Origin: UBA5195 sp034432755
Lineage (GTDB): Bacteria; Chloroflexota; Anaerolineae; Anaerolineales; Villigracilaceae
Length of the DNA stretch: 64,000 nt
NCBI GenBank assembly: GCA_034432755.1
Contig: DAOUBQ010000015.1
Coordinates: 1 to 64,000, forward strand
Direction of reading: 5' to 3'
The position numbers and the translations under genes are program-made. Below, one piece after another: positions 1-7,908 of the stretch (within the stretch, counting starts at the first letter, position 1; each line of letters begins with the position of its first letter). A model generated the notes under the pieces. The model saw nothing but the letters and a program-made list of their open reading frames with translations. It was not told the DNA's origin and did no database searches.

Positions 1-62
1 TCGCCGAGCGCAATGCCCGCATAAGTGACGATAACGATGAGCAGGGTAATCCAGGTGTTCAT
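1..62 (-). CDS. Partial membrane protein, N-terminus only
   Basis: The start of a protein reading leftward out of the window. The ATG is at 60-62 and the visible residues are MNTWITLLIVIVTYAGIALG, an uninterrupted hydrophobic segment that would form the first membrane helix. Only about 20 residues are visible, so the family cannot be named; an integral membrane transporter is a reasonable guess but nothing more. It is divergent from the COG0523 GTPase gene, and the roughly 225-base gap between them carries the putative zinc-responsive operator at 176-191, which could in principle serve both genes. Confidence 0.5.
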   Translation of the reverse strand, partial: MNTWITLLIVIVTYAGIALG

Positions 63-175
63 AGGGGCGAATGATACCAGCGGATTGTATACCGGTCTAC
101 TCTGGCGTGTGCCTGTCATCTGGTCAGGCTTAAGCAACCCAGGGAAAACTGACCGCGCACAAATCTGACAGAAAT

Positions 176-191
176 TGTCGCAAATACGACA
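176..191. promoter_or_regulatory. Candidate Zur/Fur-type operator
   Basis: A 16-base dyad, TGTCGCAAATACGACA: arms TGTCG and CGACA match perfectly around a 6-base centre. It lies 98 bases upstream of the chosen start of the first COG0523 GTPase gene. Fourteen of the sixteen bases recur at 11109-11124 upstream of the Fur-family gene. A weaker relative (10 of the 14 inner bases) lies at 201-214. The assignment to a zinc regulator is inference from gene content. Confidence 0.5.
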
Positions 192-288
192 GCTCAATTG
201 GTCAGATTTACGACGACACTGCCACAGTGAGTGGGGTAAATTTTCGCTCCGATGTTCTTGCAGATTTCGAAATGGAGAGAGACCAACT

Positions 289-1521
289 ATGAACAAACGT
301 TTACCCGTTACTGTGCTTTCCGGCTTCTTGGGCGCGGGCAAAACCACCCTGCTCAACCATGTGCTCAACAATCGTGAAGGGCGGCGCGTGGCCGTGATTG
401 TCAATGACATGAGCGAGGTCAACATTGACGCCCAACTGGTGCGCGATGGCGGCGCAGAACTCAGCCGCACTGAAGAGCGCCTGGTGGAGATGAGCAACGG
501 CTGTATCTGTTGCACTCTGCGCGAAGACTTACTCGTCGAAGTGGCACGCCTGGCACGCGAAGGCCGTTTCGATTATCTCTTGATTGAATCGACCGGCATT
601 TCTGAGCCACTGGCAGTGGCTGCCACCTTCGACTTTCCCGTACCGGAACTCGATAATTTCAGACTGAACGACATTGCCCGCCTGGATACGATGGTGACGG
701 TGGTGGATGCTTCCAATTGGCTGCGTGACTACCTGGAAGCCAAAAGCCTGAAGGAGAAGGGCATGGCCGTCAGCGATGAAGATGGCCGCACGATGGTGGA
801 TTTACTTGTTGAGCAGGTGGAGTTTGCCAATCTAATTGTCGTCAATAAAACCGATTTGGTCAACGAGACCGAGTTGGGCGCGCTCATCGCCATCTTGCGC
901 AAAATCAACCCCGATGCGGCGGTCATCCAGTCCCAATACGGGCGGGTGGATTTAGACAAGGTGCTAAATACCGGCATGTTCGACCTGGCTGCCGCCGGGA
1001 AACTGCCGCAGTGGGCCGATGAACTGGCCGGACGTCACACCCCCGAAACGGAAGAGTACGGTATCAGCAGTTTTGTCTATCGCGCCTGGTTGCCCTTTCA
1101 CCCGGAACGCCTGGCAGAGTTCTTGCGCATGGGCGGCCTGACCGACATTTTGCGCTCGAAGGGCTTTTTCTGGCTTGGCACGCGCATGGACGAGGCTTAT
1201 CAGTGGTCGCAAGCTGGGCGGCAGATTCGCATGGGCCTGGCGGGGCGCTGGTGGGCGGCGGTGCCGCGTGAGCAGTGGCCGCAAACCCCCGAAATGCAAG
1301 CACACATTGCCAACTTCTGGCGCGAACCGTACGGCGACCGCCATCAGGAGTTGGTCTTTATCGGGCAGGAACTCGACAAAGAGGCATTGGTGCAGGCCCT
1401 CGATATTTGCCTGATGACCCAAGAAGAACTTCGTGACTTGCCGCGTTTGCTTACGAGCATCAACGACCCCTTCCCGCGCTTTGGCGCACCGACCCAGCAG
1501 GAGGAGTTGAATGCTTATTAA
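289..1521 (+). CDS. COG0523-family metallochaperone GTPase (copy 1)
   Basis: A 410-residue G3E-class P-loop GTPase of the CobW/COG0523 group, cytoplasmic proteins that load or traffic metals, most often zinc when under Zur control. Visible are the Walker A motif GFLGAGKTT near residue 12, the metal-binding CxCC motif in NGCICCTLRED near residue 70, an NKTDL guanine-specificity motif, and a C-terminal CobW_C region. The frame is open further upstream, but the ATG at 289 is chosen because a GGAGAG ribosome site precedes it and homology begins there. It stands alone ahead of a permease operon. Metal specificity cannot be read from sequence; zinc is inferred from the island and the dyad upstream. 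Confidence 0.88.
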   Translation: MNKRLPVTVLSGFLGAGKTTLLNHVLNNREGRRVAVIVNDMSEVNIDAQLVRDGGAELSRTEERLVEMSNGCICCTLREDLLVEVARLAREGRFDYLLIESTGISEPLAVAATFDFPVPELDNFRLNDIARLDTMVTVVDASNWLRDYLEAKSLKEKGMAVSDEDGRTMVDLLVEQVEFANLIVVNKTDLVNETELGALIAILRKINPDAAVIQSQYGRVDLDKVLNTGMFDLAAAGKLPQWADELAGRHTPETEEYGISSFVYRAWLPFHPERLAEFLRMGGLTDILRSKGFFWLGTRMDEAYQWSQAGRQIRMGLAGRWWAAVPREQWPQTPEMQAHIANFWREPYGDRHQELVFIGQELDKEALVQALDICLMTQEELRDLPRLLTSINDPFPRFGAPTQQEELNAY

Positions 1522-1675
1522 CTGGCAATTCTTGTGGGTTGGCAGGTTCTGACAACCTGGTGTGTGCGGCGCTTCCGTGTGGGGCGCGGACGTTTGCCAT
1601 CCGCCGCGACTGGTAGAGAGTTTGGCGCTTCCTGCTGCACGTACCAGCCTCAAAACGGGATAACTTTTTCAAAAG

Positions 1676-1700
1676 ACCGGCATGCAAAACTGCCGGTTTT
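1676..1700 (+). terminator. Hairpin with short T run after GTPase gene
   Basis: ACCGGCA and TGCCGGT form a 7-bp stem with an 8-base loop, running into TTTT. It would end the COG0523 transcript about 150 bases after its stop codon. The rest of the 1522-1728 gap shows no gene; a TATAAT hexamer at 1715-1720 sits 8 bases before the next start codon. Confidence 0.5.
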
Positions 1701-1728
1701 GATTCAACTTAGTATATAATCCCGTTTC

Positions 1729-2775
1729 ATGGAACAGAACGTGGGCCCAGCGTCTCACACCAAATCTCAAAATCGTTTGGCGATTGTTTTCATTATCCTG
1801 CTCGTTATCATACTGGTTCAATCCTCCCAGATGCCCTTGCTGGCATTGTTCCCCTGGTTACGGGAAAGATTGGGCGTATTTGCCACGATTTTCCTGGGAA
1901 TTTTTATCGAGGCGCTGCCATTTCTCTTATTAGGAACACTCGGCTCAGGTTTTGTAGAGGTTTTTCTGAAACAAGACCAATTCCAGAACCTGTTCCCGCG
2001 CAATCGTTGGCTCAGCGCACTGACCGGGTCACTGATGGGGCTTGTGTTCCCGGTCTGCGAATGCGGGGTCATCCCATTTACGCGCCGCTTGTTGAGCAAG
2101 GGACTGCCCATCTCTGCCGGCATCTCTTTCCTGCTGGCTAGCCCGGTCGTCAACCCGATAGTCATCGCCAGTACAGTGGCAGCCTTTGGCGCGGGTCAAA
2201 TGCTTGGTTTGCGGGTTGGCGCCAGCCTGTTGATTGCCTTCATCATCGGTCTGGTTTTTTCGGTTGCGCGTGGTCCAGCCGAGATTTTGAAGACCCGGTC
2301 GCTCCCTGAAATTCATTTTCATCTTCACAATACCGGTTTGCATCGCCAACCCATTCAACCTACGCGTTTGCAACAAATGCTGGTCATTGCCGGGGACGAA
2401 TTTTTTGAAATGGGGCGCTATCTGGTGATTGGCGCAGCCCTGGCCGCTGCGTTGCAGGCGCTTGTCCCGCAACCAATCCTGCTTACATTAGGGCAGGGGC
2501 CGGTTGTCTCGGTTCTTGTTTTAATGTTGCTGGCCGTTGTTCTCTCGATTTGTTCCACCGTAGACGCCTTCGTTGTGTTGGGATTTGTCGGCACTTTCAG
2601 CCCAGGCGCTATCCTGGCTTTTCTTGTTTTTGGCCCGATGGTGGATATAAAATCAACCCTCATGTATCTTTCGGTATTCAAGAAACGAGCTGTACTGTAT
2701 CTCCTCTTGCTCTCCTTTGGCATGAGTTTCCTGGCTGGTTTAATGGTGAACCTGTGGACGATGGGAGGCTATTAA
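1729..2775 (+). CDS. COG0701 (DUF318/YcgR-type) permease
   Basis: A 348-residue integral membrane protein with about eight hydrophobic helices. The signature VFPVCECGVIP lies near residue 105 and a second half carries the related SICSTVDAF segment; this is the COG0701 permease family, which includes ArsP-like and YcgR-like proteins. The family pairs with TIGR03943 proteins, and that partner follows here with a one-base stop/start overlap (TAATG), so the two probably form one membrane complex. A histidine-containing loop (FHLHNTGLH) near residue 200 could touch metal. The substrate is unknown; the setting between zinc genes points to metal, but that is inference. A -10-like TATAAT ends 8 bases before the ATG and no ribosome site is visible, so the message may be leaderless. 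Confidence 0.85.
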   Translation: MEQNVGPASHTKSQNRLAIVFIILLVIILVQSSQMPLLALFPWLRERLGVFATIFLGIFIEALPFLLLGTLGSGFVEVFLKQDQFQNLFPRNRWLSALTGSLMGLVFPVCECGVIPFTRRLLSKGLPISAGISFLLASPVVNPIVIASTVAAFGAGQMLGLRVGASLLIAFIIGLVFSVARGPAEILKTRSLPEIHFHLHNTGLHRQPIQPTRLQQMLVIAGDEFFEMGRYLVIGAALAAALQALVPQPILLTLGQGPVVSVLVLMLLAVVLSICSTVDAFVVLGFVGTFSPGAILAFLVFGPMVDIKSTLMYLSVFKKRAVLYLLLLSFGMSFLAGLMVNLWTMGGY

Positions 2776-3524
2776 TGCCCCTGCGCCGCTTCCGCATACT
2801 CCAGGGCTGTATTATGCTCTTGTTGGGGGGCTTCTTGACTTTCCAACTATTTACTGCACGTCTGAATTGGTACATCCATGAACGCTTCCTGCCTCTTACC
2901 CTGGTTGGAATTGTGGGACTGTTCTGGATAGGCTTCAACCTGCTCCAGGTCACGCGCCAGGTCGCAGCAGATATACACGACCACCCAGATGGGGAAGGCC
3001 ATGGCCACCCGCATACACCGTCTGTCTGGTTACTCATCATTGCTCTGTTACCGCTGCTGACGGGGCTTCTGTTACCGGCTCAGCCGTTATCCACTTCAGC
3101 CCTGGCCGGAAAAGGTGTCAGCGCCGCCGCACCTATCCTGAATAATACCGAAGCCCGGCAATTTGACTTGCTCGACCAGGAACGAACCATCCTGGAATGG
3201 AGCCGGTATTTCAACTCCCAACTTGACCCGGCCTCGTATTTAGGACAAAAAGCCAACGTCGTTGGGTTCGTTTATCATGACCCCCGCCTGCCGCCCGGCC
3301 AATTTCTGCTCAGCCGTTTTGTGATTGTGTGTTGCACTGCCGATGCGTTTGCGCTTGGCATGGTCGTAGAGTGGCCGGAGAGCGCTGCGCTGCAAAACGA
3401 CGACTGGGTTAAAGTCAAGGGCCTGGTGCAGGCCATTACGCTGGATGGACAGCGAATTCCGCTCATCCGGGCCGAAGCGGTGGAGGCGGTTGCGCCGCCT
3501 GCCCAACCTTATCTCTATCCATGA
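2775..3524 (+). CDS. TIGR03943-family membrane protein (DUF1980/YcgQ-type)
   Basis: A 249-residue protein with membrane helices near residues 10-30, 40-60 and 85-105, a His-rich loop between the second and third (HDHPDGEGHGHPH), and a soluble C-terminal domain with the CCTAD segment typical of this family. TIGR03943 members are the obligate neighbours of COG0701 permeases and are thought to form a two-part membrane complex. The ATG is fixed by its overlap with the permease stop; the 3' end overlaps the next start as ATGA. The His-rich loop suggests contact with a divalent metal (inference). Function is not established for the family. Confidence 0.82.
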   Translation: MPLRRFRILQGCIMLLLGGFLTFQLFTARLNWYIHERFLPLTLVGIVGLFWIGFNLLQVTRQVAADIHDHPDGEGHGHPHTPSVWLLIIALLPLLTGLLLPAQPLSTSALAGKGVSAAAPILNNTEARQFDLLDQERTILEWSRYFNSQLDPASYLGQKANVVGFVYHDPRLPPGQFLLSRFVIVCCTADAFALGMVVEWPESAALQNDDWVKVKGLVQAITLDGQRIPLIRAEAVEAVAPPAQPYLYP

Positions 3525-4882
3525 GCCGCTTTGACCGCCTCGACCTCGCCGCTGGTTCAACCCTGGCTGTTATCGCCCTGGCAATTGCCGGGTTGATTTT
3601 CTATTTCAACAGCGCAGGAGTCATTGTCAGCCTGCACACCATCAATGCACGGGATGCCATCAGTCCCTACGAAAGAATAACCCTGCGCTTTTCTGAGCCG
3701 GTGGTTGCTTCTATCGTCGAAAACCAAATCCTGATACAGCCAGAGACAGCGGGCGTGTTTATCTGGCTCGATCAACGCACCGTGCAGTTTATCCCGTCAC
3801 AGCCTTTTCGGGGAATAGTAACCATTGATCACGCGCCAGGACTCATCGGACAAGGCAAATCGTGGTTGCGACGCACGCTGCGCTGGACCCTGACGGTGCG
3901 TTCGCCGGAGGTTATTTACTTAAATTACAGCGACCCGCAGCGAGAACTGATGAGCATCCCTTATACTGGGGGAACACCCAAACAAATCACCCACACATCT
4001 GGACAAGTGTTAGAGTTTAGCGTTTCAGCCTCTGGTAATCAAATCGTCTATGCCGTTCGCAACGACCAGCAAGGAATGGATTTATGGCTTACAGGTCGGG
4101 CAGGAGAAACCCCACATTTGCTTCTCGACTGCGGCGCAGGCCGCTGCACAAACCCCGCCTGGTCATCAGATGAACAATCAATTGCATATAACCGCGCCGA
4201 ACCCTTCGGAGCAAGCAGGCAGTTCGGAGCGCCCCGGCCACGCATCATCAACTTACAAAGTGGACAGGACCGCCCTTTGTTTGGCACGCGTGAACAGGTT
4301 GGCTATGGCGCTTCCTGGTCGCCGGATGGTCAGTGGCTGGCCGTCTATGACGGTATGAAGAATGTCATCCATGTTGTCAACCTGAACACTGGCGAAGATG
4401 TGTCGTTGCCAAGCAACTACGGTTTAACCGGAACCTGGTCACCCGACAGCCGCTACTTTTTCTACGCAAACGTGATTGTCAACGCTCAAAATCAGTCTCG
4501 CACGATTCTGTTTCGCGCAGACTTTCAAACCGGCGATATCGAAGCCTTACTCGGCAAAGAAAATGACCGCCTGGATGCTGCATTTGCCCTGCCAGCCTGG
4601 TCGCCGCGCGGCGACCAGGCTGTCATTGGACTACGGACTGATGCCCACAGCCTCGCCAGACAAATCTGGCTTTTCAATCCCATTTCGCTGGGCGGGCCTA
4701 TCATTGCCAGTGAGCCTGACTTTACCTATGACTTTTACCAGTGGGACCCCTGGGGAACGGCACTCGTCTTTCAGCAAACCAATCTGACCGATGAATATCA
4801 CCCTGCCGCCGTCGTATGGACTCCCATCCAAGGAACGCGCGTCTTGGTTGAAAATGCCATTTTCCCGCGCTGGCTGCCCTGA
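3521..4882 (+). CDS. Membrane-anchored TolB/PD40 beta-propeller protein
   Basis: A 453-residue protein: one N-terminal membrane helix (about 10-30), an Ig-like SbsA/Big_5-type domain (about 40-125, with the ITLRFSEPV start typical of these), then TolB/WD40-like repeats recognisable by recurring SPDG/SSDE blocks (AWSSDEQSIAY, SWSPDGQWLAVYD, TWSPDSRYFFY, AWSPRGDQAVIG). It is therefore an extracytoplasmic propeller tethered to the membrane. It overlaps the preceding gene by four bases, making a three-gene operon with the permease pair. Propellers of this type serve as scaffolds; no catalytic residues are apparent and its link to metal transport is only by position. Confidence 0.78.
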   Translation: MSRFDRLDLAAGSTLAVIALAIAGLIFYFNSAGVIVSLHTINARDAISPYERITLRFSEPVVASIVENQILIQPETAGVFIWLDQRTVQFIPSQPFRGIVTIDHAPGLIGQGKSWLRRTLRWTLTVRSPEVIYLNYSDPQRELMSIPYTGGTPKQITHTSGQVLEFSVSASGNQIVYAVRNDQQGMDLWLTGRAGETPHLLLDCGAGRCTNPAWSSDEQSIAYNRAEPFGASRQFGAPRPRIINLQSGQDRPLFGTREQVGYGASWSPDGQWLAVYDGMKNVIHVVNLNTGEDVSLPSNYGLTGTWSPDSRYFFYANVIVNAQNQSRTILFRADFQTGDIEALLGKENDRLDAAFALPAWSPRGDQAVIGLRTDAHSLARQIWLFNPISLGGPIIASEPDFTYDFYQWDPWGTALVFQQTNLTDEYHPAAVVWTPIQGTRVLVENAIFPRWLP

Positions 4883-4907
4883 TTTTTTTAGATTTATAAG
4901 GCGCGAC

Positions 4908-4935
4908 ACCAGCAGCGTTGCTGGTTGTTTTGTTT
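4908..4935 (+). terminator. Rho-independent terminator of the permease operon
   Basis: ACCAGCA and TGCTGGT form a perfect 7-bp stem with a four-base loop, followed by TGTTTTGTTT. It closes the 1729-4882 operon and also separates it from the oppositely oriented gene remnant at 4981. Confidence 0.8.
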
Positions 4936-4980
4936 AAGAATCAGTTCTTTTTACTTAACCTCTCTTGACAGGTGTCTGTA

Positions 4981-5178
4981 CTACGCCGCCAACCCGAGCG
5001 GGCCGTGGTCGTCGCAGTGACCGTTATGCGGGTGGTGCAGGCGGCCCTTCACCAGGTAATCAACATGGTCACCGTGCGGGACCGCCGGGTGGCCGCAATC
5101 GAGCCCACAGCCGCAGGCGCACTCGATTGGCGCGCAAGCGTCGGGATTCGTCTCGCTGACTTCGATGACATGCTCATC
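4981..5178 (-). pseudogene. 3' half of an interrupted His/Cys-rich metal-binding gene
   Basis: Sixty-five codons plus stop encoding DEHVIEVSETNPDACAP, then CACGCGLDCGH, then the block HGDHVDYL-x3-RLHHPHNGHCDDHG and a short tail. It is the second of two internal repeats of a small metal-binding protein; the first repeat is at 10526-10657 on the same strand. Between them lies phage DNA. Read together across the insert the halves stay in frame and give a protein of about 109 residues with two HGDHVDYL modules. Here the half is fused in frame to the truncated phage tail gene, so a chimeric protein could be made. The family seems to be a cytoplasmic zinc-binding protein encoded beside SmtB/ArsR regulators; its function is not known to me. 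Confidence 0.75.
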
Positions 5179-5883
5179 TTTCAACTTACAGGTCAGTTTC
5201 GGCTCTTGTTCGAGGGTAGTAACGAAACTGGTTGAATTGTTCAACACGAACAACGGGCCAAAGCGATCCGTCAGGCTCCATTCAACCGATAGAACGCGCG
5301 CCAACGCGGTTGCGCCAGTCAACCCGGCTGCCGTATCAGCCAGATATACCAACACCTGTGTTGGCAAAACCGGAATCAATGGGATACTGGTCGGACTGTT
5401 CGTCATCGTGATCCCATCCTGCAAAGCCTTGCCCATCATCGTACCATCCAGGGTCACTTCACCAGGACTGAATTTCATCGTCAGGCCGGTCACAATTCCA
5501 TTGGTAAATTTATGCGCCCGTACACTGCCGCCCTGCTCCACCGTGAAAGTTTTCACGGTATCCGGGTTGCTGGTCAGTGGTGAAAATGTCCAGGTTTTTT
5601 CAGTCCCGGCCCCGGCTGGCGCGGCATAACTTACCAGGCTGGCAAGCAGAAACGTCAATTCGTCATACGTCGGCTGGCCGCTGATTTTTGATTCGCTCCA
5701 TTCCTTGCCCAAAGCCGAAAGCGTTGAAAACTTGCTGCCCATCGGGCGGAAGGTCTTCACTTCGGCTTTGATGGATGGTTCAATACTGATGCTTTGCAAT
5801 TTCTTGTTTGCAGGAACACTCGTGCCAGGCGTGCTTTCCACGCCAATTTGCACGCCCTGGAAAATACTTGCGCGTTCTGTCAT
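5179..5883 (-). CDS. Phage major tail (tube) protein, C-terminally truncated and fused
   Basis: About 235 residues of a phage tail tube protein beginning MTERASIFQGVQIGVESTPG, with the early segment typical of Siphoviridae tail proteins that assemble into the hollow tube. The ATG at 5883 has a GGAAAGGATAAAACC leader with a usable ribosome site. The sequence TLEQEPKLTCKLK, where family members normally continue for another domain or strand, runs directly into host codons at 5178 and ends only at 4983, giving a 300-residue hybrid. The loss of its own C-terminus means it is unlikely to polymerise normally. It is the last gene of the phage segment. Confidence 0.65.
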
Positions 5884-5898
5884 GGTTTTATCCTTTCC

Positions 5899-6303
5899 TT
5901 ACTTTGCATATACCCGATAAACGCCGCCGGTATGCTTTAGCAGCACGCCTTTAGCGTCTTCCAGGTAACTGACCGGCTTTTGTCGAGCGCATCCCAATAC
6001 GCCCAGTGAATTGTTTGGCGCAGATTTGTGCAATAAACCATCAATACGCCTGGCAATTGCATCCGCGCCGCTGTCTATTGCTTTAGCCACCACCCGCGCC
6101 GTGTAATCAGCCTGGGTGAAAATTCGCGCCGCGTTCACCGTACTGGCATCATTGCCTTCGTAGTAAGTCACCAGCACAAACGGCGTCCGGGCGTCTGGGT
6201 GTGATTCATCGAGATATACCCGATTATTGACCATCCCCATCAGCGTTGCATCGTTGCGAAGAATGTTTATCAGGTGGGCTGCCGCATTGCCTGTTTCAGT
6301 CAT
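5899..6303 (-). CDS. Phage tail completion protein (DUF3168/gp17-like)
   Basis: A 134-residue protein: N-terminal HLINILRNDATLMGMVNNRVY, then PFVLVTYYEGND, a beta-rich core and YTARVVAKAIDSGADAIARRIDGLL. This arrangement (short helix, then a domain with conserved VxxYEGND-like strand) matches tail completion or head closure proteins that cap the top of the tail. The position between the connector-like gene and the tail tube gene supports this. It overlaps the upstream gene by eight bases and is separated from the tail gene by about 15, so all are cotranscribed. No defect is visible. Confidence 0.65.
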   Translation of the reverse strand: MTETGNAAAHLINILRNDATLMGMVNNRVYLDESHPDARTPFVLVTYYEGNDASTVNAARIFTQADYTARVVAKAIDSGADAIARRIDGLLHKSAPNNSLGVLGCARQKPVSYLEDAKGVLLKHTGGVYRVYAK

Positions 6304-6763
6304 TGGTAATTACCCTCGGGCGCATTCGTTTACGCATTTCCCTGGCCGCATCCATCAATGCCTGGCCGCGTCCGTTTTTTTCATAACCAGCCCGCCCGGC
6401 CCACAACGCCAGCAAATCCGCCGCTGCCGCGTACACATCACAGGTTACGCCCGTCAGGTAAATGCCTTCCTGGTGACTGTTGAATATCCAATGCCCGGCG
6501 AGAAGGTCGCTTGTCGTAGGTGTGACGCCCTCATACTCAGTATTGAAAAGTTGCGCGTCATCCGCCCAAAAACCAACCGCCGCTTGAAAGTTGCGCTGTT
6601 CCCACGCCCCGCCAACCTTGACAAGGAAACCCGCCAATGGTTGGTAGTCCGCCCGTTCAGCGTATGGGGATAGGGCGGCGCGAATTTCGGCATCCGTAAA
6701 GGCCTTGTCAACGCTATCTGTGTCACCTATCAGCCCGCGTACCAGATCAACCAGGTTTTGCAT
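6296..6763 (-). CDS. Phage head-tail connector-position protein
   Basis: A 155-residue protein, starting MQNLVDLVRGLIGDTDS and containing a helix-rich C-terminus (AAAADLLALWAGRAGYEKNGRGQAL). It has the length, helical make-up (LVRxLIGDxD...FTDAEIRAAL) and position of the head-tail adaptor proteins that follow the capsid gene in many siphophages. No conserved catalytic motif is expected. It overlaps both neighbours. The precise family is not certain; adaptor is inferred mostly from gene order. Confidence 0.6.
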   Translation of the reverse strand: MQNLVDLVRGLIGDTDSVDKAFTDAEIRAALSPYAERADYQPLAGFLVKVGGAWEQRNFQAAVGFWADDAQLFNTEYEGVTPTTSDLLAGHWIFNSHQEGIYLTGVTCDVYAAAADLLALWAGRAGYEKNGRGQALMDAAREMRKRMRPRVITND

Positions 6764-6911
6764 TGCGTTTACCCGGCTTCACGGTCTCGGAACTGGAAGG
6801 TTTGCTTTCCTCGTGGTTAACGCCTTCGTATTCGCCAGTCTCAATCAACTCATTGGCGCGTTCGGCGGGCACATCCCACTTCAGGCCAGTATTTTTATTC
6901 CGAATCCACAT
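6747..6911 (-). CDS. Small phage protein between capsid and connector genes
   Basis: Fifty-four residues, starting MWIRNKNTGLKWDVPAERA and ending SETVKPGKRNAKPG. The ATG at 6909-6911 is preceded by GAAAGGTG, and the end overlaps the connector start by 17 bases. Small proteins starting with MWIRNK/TG...WDVP are common just after the major capsid gene in siphophages, where they are annotated as hypothetical or head-associated. The acidic middle and basic tail give no catalytic hint. The gene is too short for most ORF filters but the overlap, ribosome site and composition support it. Confidence 0.6.
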   Translation of the reverse strand: MWIRNKNTGLKWDVPAERANELIETGEYEGVNHEESKPSSSETVKPGKRNAKPG

Positions 6912-6925
6912 TTTTTACACCTTTC

Positions 6926-6970
6926 CAGACCATGAAAAACGGAAATTGCGCTTCCGTTTTTCATGGTCTG
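6926..6970. terminator. Perfect 19-bp hairpin between capsid gene and downstream genes
   Basis: CAGACCATGAAAAACGGAA and its exact complement flank a 7-base loop. It lies just after the capsid stop codon (6981) on the minus strand. There is no strong U run on the minus side, so it may act as a partial terminator or an RNA-stability/processing element that raises capsid expression over the genes after it. Confidence 0.55.
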
Positions 6971-6980
6971 ATATGGTTGG

Positions 6981-7826
6981 TTACGACTTGTTCGCGGTCA
7001 GCACGGCAATGGCGGCAGGATAAACCAGTTTCGCGCCATACAGGTGTAACCCCTTCACCGCATCAGCGAACCGCTTTTCAGGGCGGTAAGCCTCGATGCT
7101 GTTCACCTGGTCGGCAAACGAAATAGCCTTGCGCTGCCCGGCCATGATTTTGTACTTCGTCCCGGTCGTGTGCGGCACGTTGTTCGACTTGTACACGGCA
7201 AACCCGGCGGCCTCGCCCACCAGTCCATTGCGCAAAACCTGGTCAGTCTGCGCAGTCCCGGCCTTCACAAAGCGGTCATCCTTCAACAGCAGGCCATAGT
7301 ACCAGGGCGGCAGCACAACCCAGCGGTCTTCGCTCGAAACATTGTCTTCGTCCAGCAGGGTCGCCAGGTCAACCAGTCTTTCGTAAGCGGTCGTGGCAGT
7401 CGGTACAATCGGCGTGGTGTCATCGCCAATGGTGTTCCCGCTGGCAACACCGGTGTACAGTCCGGCAATGTACTGGTCGGCAGCATCCGCCAGGCCGTAA
7501 GCGGCTTCTTTCATGGCCGCATCCATTACCTTCGGCTGTTGCTGCGCTTTATCCACGTCATCAATCTGGAAGTTGAAGTATTTCGCCTGGTTGATAAGCA
7601 GGCTGGCCTGCGCATCGCTCAGGGTTTCGGGATCGCCAATGTTGGTATTCTTGGTGTAAGTCCCAATCGACACCGCGCCAATACTGTTGATTTTCACGGT
7701 ATCGCCCATTTGGCGAATGTCACCCTCATAGTCACGGTTGACCAGGCCGCCGTAGACGAGGGACTTGTTCAGGTTTTCCAGCACGCGCGCGGCCCACACA
7801 GCTGGAATGAAATTGTTGATAGCCAT
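6981..7826 (-). CDS. Phage major capsid protein (P22 coat protein 5-like)
   Basis: A 281-residue protein, beginning MAINNFIPAVWAARVLENLNKS and continuing with VYGGLVNRDYEGDIRQMGDTVKI, the typical N-terminal part of coat proteins in the P22 gp5/HK97-fold group. Later segments such as DRFVKAGTAQTDQVLRNG and a conserved GFxVYKSNNVP loop match the same family. It would form the icosahedral head. The scaffold gene lies directly upstream and head-completion genes downstream, which is the usual order. The ATG has an AAAGGAAAAAAAGT leader. The reading frame is intact. Confidence 0.82.
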   Translation of the reverse strand: MAINNFIPAVWAARVLENLNKSLVYGGLVNRDYEGDIRQMGDTVKINSIGAVSIGTYTKNTNIGDPETLSDAQASLLINQAKYFNFQIDDVDKAQQQPKVMDAAMKEAAYGLADAADQYIAGLYTGVASGNTIGDDTTPIVPTATTAYERLVDLATLLDEDNVSSEDRWVVLPPWYYGLLLKDDRFVKAGTAQTDQVLRNGLVGEAAGFAVYKSNNVPHTTGTKYKIMAGQRKAISFADQVNSIEAYRPEKRFADAVKGLHLYGAKLVYPAAIAVLTANKS

Positions 7827-7908
7827 TACTTTTTTTCCTTTCGATTTTTGGTTGTTTGATTTTTAATTCCATCCCGCGCCAGGCGTTCAGGCTATCGGCA
7901 TCCAGCCG

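Noticed and set aside
175..288. Earlier start (TTG at 175) for COG0523 copy 1.
   Set aside because: It would add 38 residues without similarity to the family, would place the start inside the operator dyad, and the ATG at 289 has a good ribosome site.
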